From assembly GCA_024401475.1 (NCBI GenBank), contig JAKSKZ010000042.1, positions 1 through 33,982 of the forward strand: DNA of 33,982 nucleotides. Reading direction: 5' to 3'. The position numbers were made by a program, and so were the translations under genes. The notes under the pieces are model-generated. The model was not told the origin of the DNA, did no database searches, and saw only the letters and a list, made by a program, of their open reading frames with translations. Below are positions 30,350 through 33,982 of the stretch, piece after piece (the stretch's first letter is position 1; every line of letters begins with the position of its first letter). The DNA comes from Paludibacteraceae bacterium. Its GTDB lineage: Bacteria; Bacteroidota; Bacteroidia; Bacteroidales; Paludibacteraceae.

Positions 30350-31246
30350 TTAATAAGTTCCTTTGAGTTGTTCGTGAAGGTCGAAATCAAATGATTTTCC
30401 CTTGCTATTGGTGAATTTCCCGGTGAATCCATCGCCTCGTCCATCAATAGTTCCTACAAACGTGCCTGTGTTTTTCCCTGACGCTGTATATTCTTTTATG
30501 ATAACCTCGTTAGATCCCATTGGGTCAGGTGTGTTTTGAACGCATTTAAGAGTGAAAAAAGAATTTGGTCGTGAATCGTAGCAGTAGCATCCTTTGAACC
30601 CTTCTTTCATGTCCTGTTCCAAATAGAGGGTGATGGGGTAAGGACCGATGGCTCCTTTATATATTTTCACTTCTGGGAAGACCTGCCAGTCTTTGAAATC
30701 TCTGAAATTCTTGCTGTTTTTGATTGCAAAGACTTTATAGAAAGCTGTTTGACTGACCACATCTGAACCTATATAGTAGGTCATGTTGTAGTCTTCTCCT
30801 GATTCGTCTTTTGAAGTGCTTATGCTACCGTTGTTTATTACCTTGCTTTTGTTCAATTTGACGAATGATTCTTCGAGAAATGAATCGTAGCTGTAGGATC
30901 GAATTAACTCGTGAATGATTCCTCCGTCGCCAATTTCCAACTCTACATTGGGATTGATGAGTTCGATAGGTTGTTCGATCTTTTTCCCGTCCCACAAATA
31001 AATCGTATGGCCGCTTAGAAAATCATTCTCCTGATGTTTGACAAGTATTTCTGGAGTGCCGTCTTTGTCTATGTCATAAACGAGAAAATGAGTGGGGTTC
31101 TCGTCCTCGCCAAACCAAGAATGCTTCCATACCTTCATGATTTCGTAAGCAGGGCAAGGTATTTGAATTTGGGCTAGACTTGCTTGAGTTGAAATCATCC
31201 CATAAGCAGAAAGTGCGATGAAAAGGGAACTTTTAATCGTTTTCAT
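30350..31246 (-). CDS. Exported hypothetical protein with FG-GAP/VCBS-like segment, 298 aa
   Basis: Starting at the ATG at 31246, the first 26 residues are a signal peptide (MKTIKSS, hydrophobic core, SLAQ). The mature protein contains a Ca-binding-repeat-like segment, YDIDKDGTPEILV, followed by YLWDG, typical of FG-GAP/VCBS-like beta-propeller blades, and a beta-rich C-terminal half with repeated G/F/T (GTFVGTIDGRGDGFTG). No enzyme motif is seen. Its ATG overlaps the PfkB stop by 4 nt (ATGA), so translation is coupled. The frame could be extended to 31360, but that lies inside the PfkB gene and lacks a signal peptide. Confidence 0.75.
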   Translation of the reverse strand: MKTIKSSLFIALSAYGMISTQASLAQIQIPCPAYEIMKVWKHSWFGEDENPTHFLVYDIDKDGTPEILVKHQENDFLSGHTIYLWDGKKIEQPIELINPNVELEIGDGGIIHELIRSYSYDSFLEESFVKLNKSKVINNGSISTSKDESGEDYNMTYYIGSDVVSQTAFYKVFAIKNSKNFRDFKDWQVFPEVKIYKGAIGPYPITLYLEQDMKEGFKGCYCYDSRPNSFFTLKCVQNTPDPMGSNEVIIKEYTASGKNTGTFVGTIDGRGDGFTGKFTNSKGKSFDFDLHEQLKGTY

Positions 31247-32202
31247 TTTTGCTCCTCTTCTAATTCTTTGTCGATTTTCTTGTTGTACTCGTCGGCGTAT
31301 TCTTTGGAGATGTAGTTCTCCAAGGTAGTGCAAGCAAATGAAGAGAAATCGATGGCGCATTGGATGATTTTATCCCAAGTTTTGCTTGGAATGGTGCCGT
31401 TGCAGAGATCTTCCCTATGTATATCATATTTGCAGAGACCGTAGATAATGCCAGCGTTGAAGTTGTCGCCTGCGCCAACTGTACTCACTGGCGTAATTTT
31501 GTTGGCTGCATATTTCTTTTCTCTTCCTGCGCTGAATGCTGTGAGACCGTCGGCTCCTTGCGTATATAAGAAATTCTTGCAATAGAATTCAACGTGCTCT
31601 TTGTAAATCAACTGAGCCCCTTCTTCTTCGTAGATGTTGACGAAATCTTCGTCAGAACCTTTGATGATATCGGCATATTCGAAATTCTCCAATATGTTTG
31701 GCATCAAGAATCTTGATTCGTGGGCATGAGACTTACGGTAGTTGAGATCGTAGTAGATGATGGCTTTCCTCGTCTTTGCGAATTCAAGCAAGTCAGTAAT
31801 CTTCTCTCTCAAAACTGGGTTGATGGCATAATATGAGCCGATTACAACGATGTCATCTTCGTCAATGATAGGAGTCACGAAATCTAATCGATCTGAAGAG
31901 TAATCCTTATAAAAGAGGTAGTCCGCATTCTGCTTCTCGTCCAAAAAGGCAAGCGCCAAGGGACTTTTCCCTCCGCAGGAACGGATGTATTCCGTATTCA
32001 CATTATTCTCCTTTAGGCACTCGGTAATTACATTTCCGATTCTGTCTGCGCCGATTTCACTGATGAAAATAGGTTCCAAACCGGCTCTTCCTAAAGAGAT
32101 AAGGGCATTGTATACAGAGCCGCCGGGTCTTCCGCTGATGGGTTGCTCGTTCTTGAAGATGATATCGAAGACAGTTTCTCCGATGCCTATGATTTTTCTC
32201 AT
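31243..32202 (-). CDS. PfkB-family carbohydrate kinase, 319 aa
   Basis: This cytoplasmic sugar kinase of the ribokinase/fructokinase fold has the first signature GRPGGSVYNALISLG (G27-G28) and the second signature STVGAGDNFNAG, with D246 as the catalytic base. The N-terminus IIGIGETVFDIIF and the ELN-type YYDLNYR resemble fructokinase/ScrK-like Bacteroidales enzymes. Expected reaction: ATP-dependent phosphorylation of a ketose or related sugar; the exact sugar cannot be told. It is placed 21 bp after a surface lipoprotein gene and overlaps a secreted-protein gene by 4 nt. That is an unusual mix for one operon. The length is normal and the catalytic residues intact. Confidence 0.9.
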   Translation of the reverse strand: MRKIIGIGETVFDIIFKNEQPISGRPGGSVYNALISLGRAGLEPIFISEIGADRIGNVITECLKENNVNTEYIRSCGGKSPLALAFLDEKQNADYLFYKDYSSDRLDFVTPIIDEDDIVVIGSYYAINPVLREKITDLLEFAKTRKAIIYYDLNYRKSHAHESRFLMPNILENFEYADIIKGSDEDFVNIYEEEGAQLIYKEHVEFYCKNFLYTQGADGLTAFSAGREKKYAANKITPVSTVGAGDNFNAGIIYGLCKYDIHREDLCNGTIPSKTWDKIIQCAIDFSSFACTTLENYISKEYADEYNKKIDKELEEEQK

Positions 32203-32223
32203 ATAGAAATTCTTTATTTTGTG

Positions 32224-33540
32224 TTAGTTCTTTCCGTATAGGATGTCGTCCATGATGAATTGCTTTAGAATACCTTTCCAAGCAATAGAGGAGTTTTCTC
32301 CAAGATTTCCACCTATGAGCATGATGTAATTGCTATCAGGGTCGGGAAGTGCAGATGCATGGCTGAATTGACCGTTGCCAGGCATGATGCGATGTGAGTT
32401 TTCACTCCAAGTTATTCCTGAATCTGTCGATGAATAGGTCTTGTTTGAGTAAGAACCATCGGCATTTGTACCACCCATAATACAGATTAAGTTCTCGTAG
32501 TAGAAAACCGTCATGCCGTTGCGGTAGGCAAAAGTGGATTTTTGAGTAGGTCTAATGACGATTCCCGATTTGTCTACGGATAGAATGACACAATTGCCAT
32601 CCTTTTCTGGACTAAATATATATCCTAGGTTCGTGCTGCCTGAAGCTGATACGGCTGAGGTGATTTCATCGAAAGAAATAGGCTCCGTAATTGTCTCTCC
32701 GAGGGTGAAAGTTGTGTCGTTAGCTCCGGCGTAGCATAGAGAGATGGTTTCTCCTTTTTGTGCCAAAATCCAAAGTTTTTCGCCTAACACGAAGAGTGGC
32801 TTTGCCTTAGAATATCCATCGGGGATTCGCATTTGGCATGGTTGGAAATCGGCGTAGTCGTTAGTTGATTCAAAAATAGAGTCGCCCATGGATACATATA
32901 GTTTCTCGTTGAAAGCAGTCAGAGAGCTCCAAAGTGGTTTGTTCTCGTAATTATATTCTCCAATCAATTTCCAATTGGAAGCGTCTTTTGATGTTAAATA
33001 ATTGGAAGTTTGGCCATCTTCGAAGAAGTAGTGATATTTCCCGTTCAAGAAAACCGCTTTTTCGTTTCCGTTGGTTGAACCATGTTTTATCTCATTGCCG
33101 ATCTTTTCCCATTCAAAAGATTCCACGTCGAATTTGTGGACGCGTATTTCAATCTGATAATCTTTATAGCAAGTGCTGTCAACGGAAAGCGATCTGATTT
33201 TCAGGCCTTTCGACAAGTCAAGCTTGAAGGTCGTGTCGTTAGGGTATGTTTTCCAAATGCCGGCACTGTCATAAAGAATCGGTGTTTTTACTTGGTACCC
33301 GTTGAAATTGGGGTGCAGAGCATTCAACTTTGTTCCAAATGAGAGCGAGTCGTAGTTGTAGATTAATTCTTCTACGTCGTTGACTATGAATGTATTTGAG
33401 ATGCCAACGATGCTCATCGTCCTAATTCTTGGGTCGCTATAGTTTAGCTTGTTGTCATCGTCGTCGTCGTCACAAGATGAAAGAACTCCCGATAAAACGG
33501 TGGCGAGCAAGCCTAAAATCCAAATGTTTTTTTTGTTCAT
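32224..33540 (-). CDS. DUF6242-type lipoprotein with kelch-like propeller, 438 aa
   Basis: The ATG at 33540 yields a lipoprotein signal with LSSC (acylated C23), followed by six consecutive aspartates. An acidic stretch directly after the cysteine resembles Bacteroidota surface-export signals. An N-terminal beta domain (about 35-140) is followed by a propeller-like region with kelch/BNR-type turns such as SSTDSGITWSEN, FLNGKYHYFF and IMGGTNADGSY. This fits the Bacteroidales DUF6242 family. It is likely on the outer membrane surface, perhaps binding glycan. The function is unknown. The frame is open up to 33609, but the upstream part has no signal peptide and covers the promoter box at 33590-33597. 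PfkB follows after 21 bp. Confidence 0.82.
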   Translation of the reverse strand: MNKKNIWILGLLATVLSGVLSSCDDDDDDNKLNYSDPRIRTMSIVGISNTFIVNDVEELIYNYDSLSFGTKLNALHPNFNGYQVKTPILYDSAGIWKTYPNDTTFKLDLSKGLKIRSLSVDSTCYKDYQIEIRVHKFDVESFEWEKIGNEIKHGSTNGNEKAVFLNGKYHYFFEDGQTSNYLTSKDASNWKLIGEYNYENKPLWSSLTAFNEKLYVSMGDSIFESTNDYADFQPCQMRIPDGYSKAKPLFVLGEKLWILAQKGETISLCYAGANDTTFTLGETITEPISFDEITSAVSASGSTNLGYIFSPEKDGNCVILSVDKSGIVIRPTQKSTFAYRNGMTVFYYENLICIMGGTNADGSYSNKTYSSTDSGITWSENSHRIMPGNGQFSHASALPDPDSNYIMLIGGNLGENSSIAWKGILKQFIMDDILYGKN

Positions 33541-33589
33541 ACCGATTGTTTTATGAATTGGCCAACCGCCAATCGCATGTTTATTATTG

Positions 33590-33597
33590 CAAAAATA
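33590..33597 (-). promoter_or_regulatory. -7 box of the DUF6242-PfkB operon
   Basis: TATTTTTG on the minus strand matches TAnnTTTG, 50 bp before the ATG at 33540, with a weak TTGG about 20 nt upstream. It lies inside the extended frame to 33609, which supports the inner start. Confidence 0.5.
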
Positions 33598-33722
33598 ACA
33601 ACAATTCATTTACTTGCCAAGTGGGAATTCTGAATAATTCTGAAGATTAAGGACGATATAAGCAGCAAAGAGCCTTTATCGTCGGAAAATGTAGATGAAA
33701 TGGCACTTTCTTGAAAATAGAA

Positions 33723-33746
33723 AAGCCGGCGAAATATCGTCGGCTT
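33723..33746 (-). terminator. Rho-independent terminator of the tRNA gene
   Basis: On the minus strand a 10-bp stem with one wobble (AAGCCGACGA, 33746-33737, with 33732-33723) and a 4-nt loop is followed by TT and a T/A-rich tail. Confidence 0.8.
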
Positions 33747-33750
33747 CTTG

Positions 33751-33825
33751 TGGGCCCAACAGGACTTGAACCTGTGACCCCCTGATTATGAGTCAGGTGC
33801 TACTAACCAGCTGAGCTATAGGCCC
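33751..33825 (-). tRNA. tRNA with CAT anticodon (Ile2 or elongator Met)
   Basis: The cloverleaf reads on the minus strand. Acceptor stem: GGGCCTA with TGGGCCC and discriminator A. Anticodon arm: CCTGA-CTCATAA-TCAGG. T arm: ACAGG-TTCAAGT-CCTGT. The 3' CCA is not encoded (ACA follows). The anticodon CAT fits elongator Met or lysidine-modified Ile2. C4-G69 and C5-G68 agree with E. coli Ile2 and not E. coli Met, so I lean to Ile2 without certainty. The D arm has one extra base: the 3' side reads GTAGC where GAGC is expected. This leaves a C13-T22 mismatch or a 3-bp stem. Confidence 0.93.
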
Positions 33826-33849
33826 GATTGCAAATCTCAAATTAATGGG

Positions 33850-33876
33850 TATCTTTGCAAATCGAATGCAAAATTA
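33850..33876. promoter_or_regulatory. Divergent -7 boxes at the right edge
   Basis: The plus strand has TATCTTTG (33850-33857), pointing to the right-edge frame. The minus strand has TAATTTTG (33876-33869), pointing to the tRNA, whose 5' end would then be about 36 nt downstream of the start site. Both match TAnnTTTG. Confidence 0.45.
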
Positions 33877-33923
33877 CTGCTTTTTTCTTAAAAACAAAAT
33901 TTTCGTTGAATAAATTGTGAAAT

Positions 33924-33982
33924 ATGGACACGGCTCTTTCATTTACTTACATTTTATATTCTCTTTTTTCTCTTGTTTATAC
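33924..33982 (+). CDS. Possible N-terminus of a membrane or exported protein, cut by window end
   Basis: An ATG at 33924 opens a frame to the window end, starting MDTALSFTYILYSLFSLVY: a short polar start then a hydrophobic helix. It lies 67 bp after a plus-strand TATCTTTG box. Nineteen codons are too few to identify a family, and chance is possible. Confidence 0.3.
   Translation, partial: MDTALSFTYILYSLFSLVY

Noticed and set aside
31247..31360. Upstream start of the FG-GAP-like protein
   Set aside because: It lies inside the PfkB gene, encodes an Arg/Gln-rich shadow, and hides the signal peptide starting at 31246.
33541..33609. Upstream start of the DUF6242 lipoprotein
   Set aside because: It would bury the lipoprotein signal and covers the TATTTTTG box.
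1..33982. CRISPR array or cas genes
   Set aside because: No regularly spaced direct repeats and no Cas-like frames are visible in the window.

Overview
The window reads as a chromosomal segment of a member of the Bacteroidales (Bacteroidota). Three things point there. Many genes are preceded by the Bacteroidota -7 box TAnnTTTG instead of a -10 TATAAT, and Shine-Dalgarno sequences are mostly absent. Several families are typical of the order: DUF4271, DUF4286, DUF6242, the APH-RapZ fusion and the AAA-ATPase-like/PD-(D/E)XK protein. A GH9 cellulase carries a type IX secretion (Por) tail, which implies a T9SS and probably a plant-fibre-degrading or gut lifestyle. Species cannot be named from the sequence alone.

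Layout. 1-1950 is an AT-rich, poorly conserved stretch. It holds the 34-codon N-terminal stub of an IS5-type transposase, a perfect 16-bp inverted repeat, one orphan secreted protein and several gene scraps, and looks like a decayed insertion or rearrangement zone. 1760-3365 (minus) holds small membrane proteins and a lipoprotein. 3683-5431 is a SulP anion transporter with a palindrome over its promoter. 5624-6526 is a GLYK-type kinase. 6531-9427 (minus) is a housekeeping block: rpsO, DUF4271, hemD, rnpA, yidD. 9524-13365 (minus) holds a YD-repeat lipoprotein, an AspT/YidE-type transporter and a Wzz-like protein. 13442-14431 is DUF4286-ruvC.

14601-17868 (plus) carries an APH-type sugar kinase fused to a RapZ C-terminal domain, followed by the secreted GH9 cellulase. 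18004-21475 (minus) is a tightly packed three-gene operon: a TlpA-like thioredoxin-fold protein without CxxC, a WbpG-like PP-loop ATPase with extra cysteines, and an EFR1-type flavodoxin/ferredoxin protein. 21648-23522 is mnmG. 23684-25240 is an AAA-ATPase/PD-(D/E)XK protein bounded by two related hairpins. 25319-28652 (minus) is a two-gene operon of a CHASE2 sensor lacking an output domain and a secreted WG-repeat caspase. 28839-30173 is dgt. 30350-33540 (minus) is a DUF6242 lipoprotein, a PfkB kinase and a secreted FG-GAP-like protein in one operon. 33751-33825 (minus) is a CAT-anticodon tRNA with an odd D arm, and the start of another gene may lie at the right edge.

The best candidates for undescribed biology are the CHASE2/WG-caspase pair and the thioredoxin-fold/PP-loop/EFR1 operon. 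The APH-RapZ fusion (predicted amino-sugar sensing plus phosphorylation) is known as an architecture, but its role is unclear. Many long open frames in this window begin too early. For seven genes I moved the start inward on the evidence of signal peptides, family N-termini, a terminator hairpin or a promoter box.
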